A stretch of 64,000 nt of DNA from Vagococcus silagei (lineage in GTDB: Bacteria; Bacillota; Bacilli; Lactobacillales; Vagococcaceae). The DNA is taken from positions 38,117-102,116 of the forward strand of contig NZ_SDGV01000016.1 of assembly GCF_004795745.1 (NCBI RefSeq), in the 5' to 3' direction. Positions 49,499 through 58,142 of the stretch are shown piece by piece; within the stretch, counting starts at the first letter, position 1, and each line of letters opens with the position of its first letter. The notes beneath the pieces were generated by a model. The model was given only the letters and a program-made list of their open reading frames with translations, did no database searches and had not been told where the DNA came from. The position numbers and the translations under genes were made by a program.

Positions 49499-51232
49499 AT
49501 GAAACAAATAAAAACATTTTATCAAAAAGAAAAGCGAACATTTTATGGCACGATTTTTCTTATGATTTTACAATCATTCGGTACATTATTATTGCCTTTT
49601 TATGTTGCCAAAATCATTGATGAGGGCATCTTAAAAGAAAATACTAATGCTATTATCCAAAATGGTGGTTGGATGTTCTTGATGGCGCTCTTAACTGGAA
49701 TTGTTTCAATTGCTTCTAGTTATTATTCGGCTCATCTTGCTGGTAAATTCGGTCATTTTTTAAGAATGTCACTATTTAAAAAAACCCAAGATATTTCACT
49801 CACAACCTTTGAAGAATTTGGAACACCGACACTCTTAGCACGAACAACAAATGATATTAATAACATTCAACAAATTACCATGATGACTTTTCAAATGATA
49901 CTACCCGCACCGATTATTATTTTAGCATCCATCTTTTTAACGGGCATGGTCTCATGGAAAATGGTTTGGATTCCCTTAATCGCCATTATTCTTTTCAGTT
50001 TAGTCGCTGTTTTAATTATCAAAAAAGCTGTTCCACTTGCGAGTCGCACCCAAAAAACAGTTGATAAAATGATGCTTATTTTACGCGAAGTTTACACAGG
50101 TGTTCGGGTCATTCGCGCTTTTGATAAAACTGATTCTGAAAAACTGCGCGCTGATCAAACTTTCGAAAAGTACTCAACCGTTATGATTCAAATGAATCGC
50201 TTATTTGCAGTCTTAAACCCAATTGTCAATTTAGCAATGGGAATTTCAATTGCTCTAATTCTGTCAGTCGGTGGTTATCAAAGCTTAACAGGCAGTATTC
50301 AAGTTGGTAGTATTACAGCCATCATCGAGTATACGATTTTAAGCTTATGGTTTTTAACAATGGCTACGATGGTGATTGTAATGGTGCCACGTGGAGTGAC
50401 CTCTATGCAACGACTCGAACAGGTTCTAACCAAACCACAGGATTTACACGATGGACAGGCAAGCTTAGAACTAGATGCCGACGCACCAATTGTTGCTTCA
50501 TTTAATGATGTTGCCTTTACTTACGATGGTGCTGAAGAAGCTGTTTTGAGCAATATTACTTTTGATATTCCACGTGGTAAAACAACCGCAATTGTTGGCG
50601 GAACAGGTTCCGGAAAAAGTACCATTGCCAAAGCACTCTTACGTTTAAAAGATGTCACCCATGGTCAAATCTTATTAGGCGAGCAAGACATTCGCACGTT
50701 GACTCAAAAAGATCTACGTGCACAGATGAGTTATGTTCCACAAAAAGCAATTTTACTGAGTGGCTCAATCAAAGATACCTTAACATTCGGTCATGCAGAA
50801 GCCTCGCTTGAAATGATGGAAACCGTTACGAAAGTTGCACAAGCAGACGACTTTATTGCGAATTTACCACATGGTTTTGATAGTCACGTCGCACAAAAAG
50901 GGAACAACTTTTCCGGTGGCCAAAAGCAACGTTTAAGTATCGCTCGAGCGCTGATTAAACCTGCACAACTTTATTTTTTTGATGACAGTTTTTCGGCACT
51001 CGACTATCAAACTGACGCAAAATTACGTCAAGCTCTGAAATCGTATCTTAATCACGCCGCTGTTGTCATTGTCGCGCAACGCATTGCAACTGTGATGGAT
51101 GCTGATCAAATCATTGTCTTGGACGAAGGCAAGATTGTTGGTAAAGGAACACACAATGAATTAATGACTTCCTGCCAAACTTATCAAGAATTTGCCAGTT
51201 CACAAGGGTTAGGAGGAAAAAACAATGAGTAA
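49499..51232 (+). CDS. Heterodimeric ABC exporter, degenerate half
   Basis: A 577-residue transporter half with six transmembrane helices (to about 310) and an ATPase domain: Walker A GGTGSGKST, signature FSGGQKQRLSIARA, and Walker B LYFFDDSFSALD, where aspartate replaces the catalytic glutamate. This is the non-hydrolysing site typical of one partner in LmrCD-type heterodimers. It overlaps the partner gene by 8 bp. Expression is under the divergent MerR. The substrate is probably a drug or toxic amphiphile. Confidence 0.9.
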   Translation: MKQIKTFYQKEKRTFYGTIFLMILQSFGTLLLPFYVAKIIDEGILKENTNAIIQNGGWMFLMALLTGIVSIASSYYSAHLAGKFGHFLRMSLFKKTQDISLTTFEEFGTPTLLARTTNDINNIQQITMMTFQMILPAPIIILASIFLTGMVSWKMVWIPLIAIILFSLVAVLIIKKAVPLASRTQKTVDKMMLILREVYTGVRVIRAFDKTDSEKLRADQTFEKYSTVMIQMNRLFAVLNPIVNLAMGISIALILSVGGYQSLTGSIQVGSITAIIEYTILSLWFLTMATMVIVMVPRGVTSMQRLEQVLTKPQDLHDGQASLELDADAPIVASFNDVAFTYDGAEEAVLSNITFDIPRGKTTAIVGGTGSGKSTIAKALLRLKDVTHGQILLGEQDIRTLTQKDLRAQMSYVPQKAILLSGSIKDTLTFGHAEASLEMMETVTKVAQADDFIANLPHGFDSHVAQKGNNFSGGQKQRLSIARALIKPAQLYFFDDSFSALDYQTDAKLRQALKSYLNHAAVVIVAQRIATVMDADQIIVLDEGKIVGKGTHNELMTSCQTYQEFASSQGLGGKNNE

Positions 51233-53027
51233 ACCACAATACGATGCACCAAAAAATCTGAAGAAAACAAGTCGTCGTCTATTAAAGCTGCTTATGCAAC
51301 AGAAAAGTCGCTTCAGTTTAATCATTATTTCGGCCTTTTTGTTTTCTATTACGATGGCCATCGCCCCACTTTTTTTAGGTTGGGGATTGGATAACGTCAT
51401 CGCTTTAATCTCACAAAAAAATTGGCAAATCAATGATTTAATCCAAGCATTAAAGCTACCACTCATCTTTTTAGTCATGTCTTGGCTTTTTATTAGCGGT
51501 TTCTCACTTCTGCAAGAATTCACAATGGCGAGTGTTAGTGAAACCTTAACACTGGCCTTACGTAAAGAAATTACAGCAAAATTTAATCGTTTACCAATTC
51601 GGTTTTTCGACCAATATCAAACGGGAGATGTATTAAGTCGAACAATTCTTGATTTAGACAAAGTATCTGAAGTTTTACAAGTTGGCTTAATGCAATTGAT
51701 TGTTGCTATCCTAAGTATTATTAGTGGCATTATTGTCATGCTTTACCTCAGCCCACTCTTAACACTTGCCATTATCGGGATTCTGCTTGTTAGTGTTTTC
51801 GCAACAAAATACTTGTCACAAAAAAACTTAATCTATTTTACCGATAATCAAGTCACACTTGGAAATGTAACAAGTCGTGCAGAAGAACTTTATTCAGCAA
51901 ATTTATTAATCAAATCATACAATCAAAAAGAAACGGTCACAACAGAGATGGAAGCTCTCAGTGAAGCTCAGTTCAAAGCTTTCCGAAAAGCTCAATTTTT
52001 AAGTTATGCGATTAATCCTTTTATTCGCTTTATTAATCAAATTGGTTTTGTTTTAAGTGCTGTTTTTGGCGGCTTTATGATTTTAAATGGACAACTCAGT
52101 ATCGGTCTAATCCAAGCTTACTTACAATACGTCAACCAAATTTCTGAGCCGATTACCCAAGCCTCTTATATCACAAATACCTTACAAAGTGCACTGGCAT
52201 CGTTGGAACGAATTTTTGAAATTCTCGATTATCCTGAAGAAATCGAAATCGACTCGCCACAAGTTGTCCCTGAAAAAATTGACGGACATGTTGTTTTTGA
52301 AAACCTTTCGTTTGGTTATACACCTAAAAAATTATTGATGGAAAATATTAACATTACCGTTAAGCCACAACAAAAAGTCGCCATTGTTGGTCCAACTGGT
52401 GCGGGTAAAACAACACTCATTAACCTGTTAATGCGTTTTTATCCACTCAATCAAGGCACCATTTATTTAGACGGTCAAGATATGACGAGTTATCAAGCTG
52501 CTGATATTCGCAAACGGTTTGGGATGGTCTTGCAAGATACCTGGCTCTTTGAAGGAACCATTGCTGAAAATATTGGCTACGGAAATCCACAAGCAACACC
52601 CAAAGACATTATTCAAGCCGCTCGTGCTGCACAATGTGATCACTTCATTCGTACCTTGCCAGACGGTTATGACACTAAAATTGGTGGTGAGACGGATTTA
52701 TCTCAAGGTCAGCAACAATTACTAACAATTGCACGCGCCATTTTAGCTAATCCAACGATTCTTATTTTAGATGAAGCAACATCCAGTGTGGATACACGAA
52801 CTGAATTGATGATTCAACAAGCAATGAACGAATTAACCAAAAATCGAACCAGTTTCGTCATCGCACATCGTCTTTCTACTATTAAAAATGCTGACCTAAT
52901 TCTCGTCATGAAAGACGGCACCATCATTGAACAAGGTAGTCATGACGAACTATTAGCCCAACCATCCTTCTACGCAAATCTCTACCAAAGCCAATTCCAA
53001 GGTAGTGACACAGGCGTTTTGGGATGA
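51225..53027 (+). CDS. Heterodimeric ABC exporter, catalytic half
   Basis: A 600-residue partner of the preceding half. Walker A GPTGAGKTT, Walker B ILILDEATSSVD with the catalytic glutamate, and a non-canonical signature LSQGQQQ. Six membrane helices precede the ATPase domain. Together the two form one hydrolytic and one degenerate site. The order (degenerate, then catalytic) equals that of the pair at 20-24 kb, which uses attenuation rather than MerR control. Confidence 0.9.
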   Translation: MSKPQYDAPKNLKKTSRRLLKLLMQQKSRFSLIIISAFLFSITMAIAPLFLGWGLDNVIALISQKNWQINDLIQALKLPLIFLVMSWLFISGFSLLQEFTMASVSETLTLALRKEITAKFNRLPIRFFDQYQTGDVLSRTILDLDKVSEVLQVGLMQLIVAILSIISGIIVMLYLSPLLTLAIIGILLVSVFATKYLSQKNLIYFTDNQVTLGNVTSRAEELYSANLLIKSYNQKETVTTEMEALSEAQFKAFRKAQFLSYAINPFIRFINQIGFVLSAVFGGFMILNGQLSIGLIQAYLQYVNQISEPITQASYITNTLQSALASLERIFEILDYPEEIEIDSPQVVPEKIDGHVVFENLSFGYTPKKLLMENINITVKPQQKVAIVGPTGAGKTTLINLLMRFYPLNQGTIYLDGQDMTSYQAADIRKRFGMVLQDTWLFEGTIAENIGYGNPQATPKDIIQAARAAQCDHFIRTLPDGYDTKIGGETDLSQGQQQLLTIARAILANPTILILDEATSSVDTRTELMIQQAMNELTKNRTSFVIAHRLSTIKNADLILVMKDGTIIEQGSHDELLAQPSFYANLYQSQFQGSDTGVLG

Positions 53028-53040
53028 AGAACACATAAAT

Positions 53041-53070
53041 AAACCATCCAGTTTTATGCTGGATGGCTTT
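53041..53070. terminator. Bidirectional terminator
   Basis: AAACCATCCAG-TTTTATG-CTGGATGGCTTT with T-rich tails on both strands, between the convergent exporter and esterase genes. Confidence 0.85.
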
Positions 53071-53077
53071 TTATTGA

Positions 53078-53674
53078 TTATTCTCCTAAAAATTCTTTGG
53101 CTGCTTGCACTTCTTCCCACAATAATTGATGACCACTCTTCGTTTCAAAATGAATCACTTGTGCCTCTCGTTCCTTTAATAAATCCAAGACAAACTTGCT
53201 TTCTGATTGCGGTACAATCGGATCCAGTAAACCAGATGTCATCAAAATTTCCTGATGGCTTAAATCATTCTTTGGAATATCAGAAACAGGATACATCGGA
53301 TGAAATAAAACACCTTTTCGATACATCTCACTGTGATTTAACATTAAATGCAAGGCAATATTAGCCCCATTGGAATAGCCAATTAATACAACATCATCTA
53401 AATCAAACCCATAATTAACTGAACAATCTAAGATAAATTGATGTAGCTCTTCCCCACGAACACGTAGATCATCTTCATCATAAACACCTTCAGCTAATCT
53501 TCTAAAATAACGCGGCATCCCTTGCTCTACGACATTCCCTTTTATGCCAAACAAAGTTGCCTTATTATCTAGTTCAAATCCCAAATCAAGCAATGATTTT
53601 TCATCGCCACCTGTTCCATGTAAAAGAATAAATACAGGCTGCTTGACCCCACCAGATTTAAAATAATGTTGCAT
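53078..53674 (-). CDS. Alpha/beta hydrolase, MhqD-type carboxylesterase
   Basis: A 198-residue serine hydrolase. The oxyanion region FILLHGTGGDEKSLLDLG, the nucleophile serine in LIGYSNGANIALHL, the aspartate in TSGLLDPIVP and histidine in FETKSGHQLLWEE make the full triad. It is the last gene of an operon with a ring-cleaving dioxygenase and flavin reductase, as mhqD is with mhqO and mhqN in Bacillus subtilis. It likely hydrolyses ring-cleavage or quinone adduct products. Confidence 0.87.
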   Translation of the reverse strand: MQHYFKSGGVKQPVFILLHGTGGDEKSLLDLGFELDNKATLFGIKGNVVEQGMPRYFRRLAEGVYDEDDLRVRGEELHQFILDCSVNYGFDLDDVVLIGYSNGANIALHLMLNHSEMYRKGVLFHPMYPVSDIPKNDLSHQEILMTSGLLDPIVPQSESKFVLDLLKEREAQVIHFETKSGHQLLWEEVQAAKEFLGE

Positions 53675-53689
53675 AAATTGTTTCCCCCT

Positions 53690-54298
53690 TTATTTTGGTC
53701 TAACCAGTTCGAATTGTTCCCCTAAGTTTGCGTATGTTTGACCTGCTAAGCGACTAACCGGAGCTAATGACTGGGCCTTGATTTTGCCTTCCTCATAAAC
53801 TTCTTCACTAAAATGGTACTGTTCAATTTTTAATAAAACTAAATCAGCAGTTACCTTATCATTTTCTACGATTGGAACATGTTGATAGAGCGTTACTTCA
53901 AAACGAGCCGCTGCTTCTTCAATCCCCGGAACAAGCACCCTTGTCGAGTCCGTAATATTAAACTCAGTCAAAGCCAATTCACTTTTTTCTGCAGCTAAAT
54001 TGGCAGCCGTTTGATTGCCATCTGAAACTAAGGTTTCATCCATAACATGAATAACAGCTTCTTTCGTAGCAACGATATTTCGTGCCGTATCTTTCATCTC
54101 ACCTTCTTTACGCTGAATCGCTAACGATACAATTGGTGGATTAGATGTCACAATATTAAAATAGCTAAATGGAGCAATATTTAACACCCCTGCTTCTGAA
54201 TACGAGGTCACAAGCGCTACGGGACGCGGAATAATGGAACCAGTCAAAAGCTTATAGTTATCGCGTTCTGTTTGTTCATTCGGATTGATACTAATCAT
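53690..54298 (-). CDS. Flavin reductase-like FMN-binding protein
   Basis: A 202-residue split-barrel protein of the flavin reductase (DIM6/NTAB) family. LTGSIIPRPVALVTSYSEAG and LNIAPFSYFNIVTSNPPIVS are the FMN-binding core; KDTARNIVATKEAVIHVMD follows. It probably supplies reduced flavin or acts directly on quinones. It lies between the dioxygenase (14 bp gap) and esterase (15 bp gap) genes of the MhqR-like operon. Confidence 0.88.
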   Translation of the reverse strand: MISINPNEQTERDNYKLLTGSIIPRPVALVTSYSEAGVLNIAPFSYFNIVTSNPPIVSLAIQRKEGEMKDTARNIVATKEAVIHVMDETLVSDGNQTAANLAAEKSELALTEFNITDSTRVLVPGIEEAAARFEVTLYQHVPIVENDKVTADLVLLKIEQYHFSEEVYEEGKIKAQSLAPVSRLAGQTYANLGEQFELVRPK

Positions 54299-54312
54299 TT
54301 CAAAGCCCCCTG

Positions 54313-55299
54313 TTACTTGTTACTGCGACGTGTATCAAATGGACGCACTTGGCTTTCAATTTCAGCACGCTTATTTTCTAAGAATGGTGGTAATGCTAAT
54401 GTTTCACCTAAAGTTTCATAAGGCTCATCCACATCAAACCCCGGATCGTCGGTTGCTAATTCAACCAGGATATGCCCGACACGAACATATAATGATTCAA
54501 AATAGAAACGATTCACATAGCCAGAATTGGCTAGACCTAAATCATCAAAGATATTTTTCCAAAGTGCCAAAGACTCACTTTTAGCTAGACGAAAGGCCAC
54601 ATGATGAACTTCACCATAACCTTGCATCGCATCAGGCATTGAGTCATCTTCAACAATAATCACTTGTGCACCATTGCCTTTTTCGCCAACTTCCATTAAA
54701 TGACGATTGTCTTCAACAGCAATTTCTTTAAACCCAAAGACACCTTGAAAAGTTTCAATAAACTGCTTAGCATAACTAATCTTGATTTCAACTCTTCCTA
54801 ATCCATAGATTGCGTGTTCTTCTGGTACTGGACCTTGTTTCCAAGGAATACCAGGCTTCATTCCGGTATTATGTTCATCTGAAATCAATTGATACAGTTG
54901 TTCATCCTCATCTTGAAAAGATAAAACTTTTGTCCCAAACTCTTCTACAATTTCACTATGCTTGACATTAAAGGTCTCAAATCGTTCTTGATAGTAATCA
55001 AGCGCTGCATCCGTTGGTACTCTAAAGCCGATACGACTAATAGTATTCGTTCCTTTACGACCTTTTGGAATATTAGGAAAATCGAAAAAAGTTACAGCTG
55101 TACCTGGTGATCCTTTGTCATCACCATAGTAGGTATGATAGGTTTGAATATCATCTTGATTGACTGATTTCTTTACCAAGCGCATCCCTAAAACTTCCGT
55201 AAAAAAGGTATAGTTCTTCTTGATGTCGCTTGTAATTGCCGTAATATGATGTAATCCTAATAATTCATGTTTTTTGTTCATTTCAAATCCTGCTCTCAT
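54313..55299 (-). CDS. Ring-cleaving dioxygenase, MhqO/MhqA type (glyoxalase family)
   Basis: A 328-residue two-domain vicinal-oxygen-chelate protein. The first metal histidine is in LLGLHHITAITSD, the second domain holds EVHHVAFRLA, and a late glutamate lies in GHILVELATDDPGFDVDEPY. These are the metal ligands of MhqA/MhqO, induced by methylhydroquinone in Bacillus. Two start codons are possible, 55299 (AGAGG nine bases before) and 55281 (AGGAT six bases before). It begins five bases after the MarR gene. Confidence 0.87.
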   Translation of the reverse strand: MRAGFEMNKKHELLGLHHITAITSDIKKNYTFFTEVLGMRLVKKSVNQDDIQTYHTYYGDDKGSPGTAVTFFDFPNIPKGRKGTNTISRIGFRVPTDAALDYYQERFETFNVKHSEIVEEFGTKVLSFQDEDEQLYQLISDEHNTGMKPGIPWKQGPVPEEHAIYGLGRVEIKISYAKQFIETFQGVFGFKEIAVEDNRHLMEVGEKGNGAQVIIVEDDSMPDAMQGYGEVHHVAFRLAKSESLALWKNIFDDLGLANSGYVNRFYFESLYVRVGHILVELATDDPGFDVDEPYETLGETLALPPFLENKRAEIESQVRPFDTRRSNK

Positions 55300-55304
55300 T
55301 TCAA

Positions 55305-55745
55305 TTAACCTCTTTCTAGTTTTATTTTTTGGCTAATTTGCCATAACATATTTTGAAAATCAGCCAATTCTTCCGCTGTAAAATCTTCAAAATAATGAAC
55401 AATCGTTTCTTGGTGGAACGGAAAAATAGTTGCCATTTTTTCTTGTCCCTTAGTAGTTAAAGACACAAATGTGACACGACGATCTTCAGTTGATAATTCC
55501 CGACAGACCAAACCTTTTTCTTCTAATTTATCGATAACATAAGTGGTACTGCTACTAGCAATCAACACACGCTCTTTAATAGTTTGAATCGTTTGTTTTC
55601 CTTTATGATATAAAAGCTCAAGGACAATAAACTCATTCGTTGTCAGGTCATAACGTGTTACATCTTCGCGAACTAAGTTCTCAAATAAACTACTGGTTCG
55701 CATTAAGCCGATAAAAGATTTTAATGCTAATTCATCATTTGCCAC
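55305..55745 (-). CDS. mhqR: MarR-family repressor, MhqR-like
   Basis: A 146-residue winged-helix repressor from the GTG at 55745 (AAGGAAG seven bases before); the frame is open further but only into the promoter. DVTRYDLTTNEFIVLELLYH, ERVLIASSSTTYVIDKLEEK and TEDRRVTFVSLTTKG are the MarR core. It is first in an operon with a ring-cleaving dioxygenase, flavin reductase and esterase, as MhqR in Bacillus controls mhqNOD. The palindrome at 55761-55778 matches the Bacillus MhqR site as I remember it. Confidence 0.82.
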   Translation of the reverse strand: MANDELALKSFIGLMRTSSLFENLVREDVTRYDLTTNEFIVLELLYHKGKQTIQTIKERVLIASSSTTYVIDKLEEKGLVCRELSTEDRRVTFVSLTTKGQEKMATIFPFHQETIVHYFEDFTAEELADFQNMLWQISQKIKLERG

Positions 55746-55760
55746 ATTCTCACTTCCTTT

Positions 55761-55778
55761 TATTTCGAATTCGAGATA
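55761..55778. promoter_or_regulatory. MhqR-type operator
   Basis: TATTTCGAATTCGAGATA is an 18-bp palindrome with one mismatch, immediately downstream of the -10 element of the MarR-type operon, where a bound repressor would block transcription. It agrees with the TATCTCGAA/TTCGAGATA site known for MhqR in Bacillus (from memory). Confidence 0.7.
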
Positions 55779-55807
55779 AGTATATATCACTAACTTAAAG
55801 TAAGCAA
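55779..55807 (-). promoter_or_regulatory. Promoter of the MhqR-like operon with a second palindrome
   Basis: TTGCTT (55807-55802), 17 bp, TATACT (55784-55779) on the minus strand. Its spacer overlaps CTTACTTTAAGTTAG (55804-55790), 14 of 15 bases shared with the FMN reductase promoter at 36021-36035. Confidence 0.7.
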
Positions 55808-55826
55808 TTAAATTGCTCAAGATATA

Positions 55827-55967
55827 AAAAAGACTTGGCGTCCCCCCAGAGCCAAGTCTTTTCAAAAAAATAATTGATGTGTTAATAGGCCATCACCCTT
55901 CCCCATCTCTTACTATACAGCCTTTTATCAAACACAATGATTCGATTATGTCTGATTTTGCGACAAT
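55827..55967 (-). ncRNA. Candidate small RNA with G-rich core (copy 2)
   Basis: Homologous to the element at 19975-20120. It starts with ATTGTCG (55967-55961), has the core TAAGAGATGGGGAAGGG then TGATGGCC within 55919-55888, and ends in a 12-bp hairpin (AAAAGACTTGGC, G-rich loop TCTGGGGGGAC) with six T (to 55827). The preceding gene has its own terminator at 55984-56024, so this element must have its own promoter if transcribed; TATAGT at 55917-55912 is the best -10 candidate. Confidence 0.55.
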
Positions 55968-55983
55968 CTTAATCAAGAAAAAG

Positions 55984-56024
55984 CCATGTCCTATTAACGA
56001 TTGAACGTTAACTATGACATGGCC
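55984..56024 (-). terminator. Terminator of the ICMT-like gene
   Basis: GCCATGTCATAGTTAACG, six-base loop, CGTTAATAGGACATGGC, then TTTTTC on the minus strand, six bases after the stop codon. Confidence 0.85.
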
Positions 56025-56030
56025 ATTATT

Positions 56031-56708
56031 TTAATAAATAAAAGGAATCAATTTTTTCTGACTTAATATTTTTCCTGCTTCGTCTGGGTAGTGCTCTTTA
56101 ATGTAAGACTCTTGGCGAGGAATTTGAACGAATACAAAGTCTAAAACTTGTTGTAAAAGCATCAAAATAAAGATAATAATCGAACCACTTGCTAAATAAA
56201 ATAAACTAGGTAAGGCTAAAATTTCACCAAAATAATTAATGCAAATCGCATACTTAAATAGGCCATAGAAACGATAATTAAGTGTCGGATTTTGCTGTTT
56301 TACATGCTTACGTTGCGCTTCAGAAACCAATGTAATAAGGGTGCCAATTACGTACAAACTAAAAATGATAACTTGGACTGTGCGCCCTAAATTCCAGTTT
56401 GCATAAAAGGTTTCATGCAAGTAAGTATAGCCCATCGGAAAAATAATAAAGAATAGAAAATTTAACGTGTAATCCATTAAAAGTGGTTTCTTTTGACTAC
56501 TTGACGCTTGAAACGTTAAACGATTTGGTTTAACTATCCAATTCAAATACAAAAAGCGTATCTGATAAATAAATAATGCTAAGTAGAATAAAATACGTTC
56601 TAACTCTAAAGCACCTGTCCATAATAGTAAACTTGCTTCAACAAGCATCATCACAAATATAAAAAAAGTAACGATTATTTTTTCCTGTTTAATCTTTTGT
56701 TGTGTCAT
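56031..56708 (-). CDS. Steroid reductase/ICMT-like integral membrane protein
   Basis: A 225-residue protein with about six hydrophobic segments. The C-terminal part, YGLFKYAICINYFGEILALP then QIPRQESYIKEHYPDE, resembles the shared cofactor region of the isoprenylcysteine methyltransferase / DUF1295 superfamily ('RxPNYFGE ... RxExYxxxxY'), though the usual RHP before NYFGE is replaced. The substrate is unknown. It lies 11 bp downstream of a TetR regulator in one operon and is presumably its target. Confidence 0.6.
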   Translation of the reverse strand: MTQQKIKQEKIIVTFFIFVMMLVEASLLLWTGALELERILFYLALFIYQIRFLYLNWIVKPNRLTFQASSSQKKPLLMDYTLNFLFFIIFPMGYTYLHETFYANWNLGRTVQVIIFSLYVIGTLITLVSEAQRKHVKQQNPTLNYRFYGLFKYAICINYFGEILALPSLFYLASGSIIIFILMLLQQVLDFVFVQIPRQESYIKEHYPDEAGKILSQKKLIPFIY

Positions 56709-56719
56709 GCTAATCCCCC

Positions 56720-57322
56720 TTATGATGTAACTGTTAATAAATGCATTAATTTATATTTAATTATGCTATTTAACTCTGTAACAGTCTGTTCTTCCGCATA
56801 AATATAAAATAAAAAACTTGTAAAAATGGTACTATACATCAATTCAGCTAGTATCTCATGATTCATCTCAGCACTAAGAATATTTTGCTCTTGCAGTTCT
56901 TTTAAAGCATTTGATACCTTTGCAACAAATTGATGATCAATTGCAACCAGTTCTAAGAAAAAAGCTGGCTTTTTCTCTGCTGCTTTTGTCAATGAGGACA
57001 GAGATTGACGCCATGACGTTTTTTCAATTTCAGCTAATTGATTAAAGCCCGCGATAATTTCATCAATTAAAGTCTTCGGTGAATCCATTGGCTGTGAAAA
57101 TTGAAGTACTTCACCAAAGATGAAAGATGTTCCGCCAGCGAGTAAAAATAATTCCTCTTTCGATGCATAATAATTATAAGCTGTGCCTAAACCAACCTCA
57201 GCATTTTCTGCAATTTGACTCATGGTAACTCGTTCAAAGTCTTTCACTTTAAATAATTCCCGTGCAGATGCAATAATTTTTTCTTGTAACTGTTTCTTTT
57301 TATCTTCTCTAACACCCATCAT
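56720..57322 (-). CDS. TetR-family regulator
   Basis: A 200-residue repressor. The HTH spans about residues 12-58 (ERVTMSQIAENAEVGLGTAY, then NYYASKEELFLL); the remainder is the helical ligand-binding domain. It starts ATGATG behind AAGGAGG; either ATG may serve. The gene precedes the ICMT-like membrane protein. Two overlapping palindromes in its promoter are likely operators. Confidence 0.88.
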   Translation of the reverse strand: MMGVREDKKKQLQEKIIASARELFKVKDFERVTMSQIAENAEVGLGTAYNYYASKEELFLLAGGTSFIFGEVLQFSQPMDSPKTLIDEIIAGFNQLAEIEKTSWRQSLSSLTKAAEKKPAFFLELVAIDHQFVAKVSNALKELQEQNILSAEMNHEILAELMYSTIFTSFLFYIYAEEQTVTELNSIIKYKLMHLLTVTS

Positions 57323-57340
57323 ATAACCTCCTTCAAAAAC

Positions 57341-57366
57341 ATGAATGCGTTCATGAATATATTCAT
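57341..57366. promoter_or_regulatory. Overlapping TetR-type operators
   Basis: ATGAATGCGTTCAT (57341-57354) and ATGAATATATTCAT (57353-57366) are two perfect-arm palindromes sharing two bases, with the same ATGAA/TTCAT half-sites, about 20 bp upstream of the TetR start codon. Confidence 0.65.
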
Positions 57367-57411
57367 AATTATATACTACACTTCATATCCCGTCAAACAA
57401 CACGTAAAAAA

Positions 57412-57442
57412 GCATTCAAGACTTTAATAAAGTCCCAAATGC
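57412..57442 (-). terminator. Terminator of the TMEM175-like gene
   Basis: GCATTTGGGACTT-loop-AAGTCTTGAATGC followed by TTTTTTACG on the minus strand. Confidence 0.8.
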
Positions 57443-57455
57443 TTAGCAAGTATTA

Positions 57456-58025
57456 TTAATTAAAATTTGGTTTTAGTTGATAAGCTGTAATCCATGGCAG
57501 TAAAGCAAAGGTATTAATTACAATAATCATTTCTGGGATGGTAAAGATGCCCACAATAATTGAAACAATATTAATTGTCATTGTTAACAATGTTCTCTTC
57601 TTAAAAAAATAAGCAACCTCATTTTGTTTTTCAGCAGGCATGCGAAGAAACGCAACACACAAAAGATAAAAGAAACTATCGGCTAAAAAGAAAACAACCG
57701 CATAGAAAACTTGTGGTGCTAAGTCGTGAGGATATTGACTCACCCATGACGTCGCAAAGGGAAAAAGTGTCAGTGATAAAATAAAAATATTATTCGCCCA
57801 CATCACAACACCATTAATTTGCTTCGTACTTGTAACCAAACGATGATGATTATTCCAATAAATTGCTAAAACAAAAAAACTAATAAAATAAATTAAAAAT
57901 TGATTGCCCATTTTTAACAGTGCTTGGACAGAACTATTTTCAGGTGTTTTGAGATTTAAAACTAAAACAGTCATGACAATCGCAATAATTGCATCTGTAA
58001 AAGCTTCAAAACGATTTTTAGGCAT
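57456..58025 (-). CDS. TMEM175-family (DUF1211) potassium channel-like protein
   Basis: A 189-residue membrane protein with six hydrophobic segments. The pore-helix signature is RFEAFTDAIIAIVMTVLVLN at residues 5-24, the 'RxxxFSDAxxAI' motif of TMEM175 proteins, which form tetrameric potassium channels in bacteria. SFFVLAIYWNNHHRL is also typical. The ATG at 58025 has GGAGGAAG; a GTG one codon earlier is less likely. It is a single-gene unit. Confidence 0.87.
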   Translation of the reverse strand: MPKNRFEAFTDAIIAIVMTVLVLNLKTPENSSVQALLKMGNQFLIYFISFFVLAIYWNNHHRLVTSTKQINGVVMWANNIFILSLTLFPFATSWVSQYPHDLAPQVFYAVVFFLADSFFYLLCVAFLRMPAEKQNEVAYFFKKRTLLTMTINIVSIIVGIFTIPEMIIVINTFALLPWITAYQLKPNFN

Positions 58026-58060
58026 CACTTACTTCCTCCTTTAATAAAAAAATAGCGCAA

Positions 58061-58094
58061 GCATTGTGTCTTTACTTCTAAAAAAGCACAATGC
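58061..58094 (-). terminator. Terminator of the FMN reductase gene at 58143
   Basis: GCATTGTG-N18-CACAATGC, then GCGCTATTTTTTTATT on the minus strand. Confidence 0.7.
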
Positions 58095-58142
58095 TCACAC
58101 TAAATTTTTAATCCAAAATATTGAAAAGATGACGATGTTTTT

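Noticed and set aside
55746..55865. 40-residue N-terminal extension of the MarR-type regulator
   Set aside because: It covers the -35, -10 and operator sequences and the small-RNA terminator; the GTG at 55745 has a well-spaced AAGGAAG.
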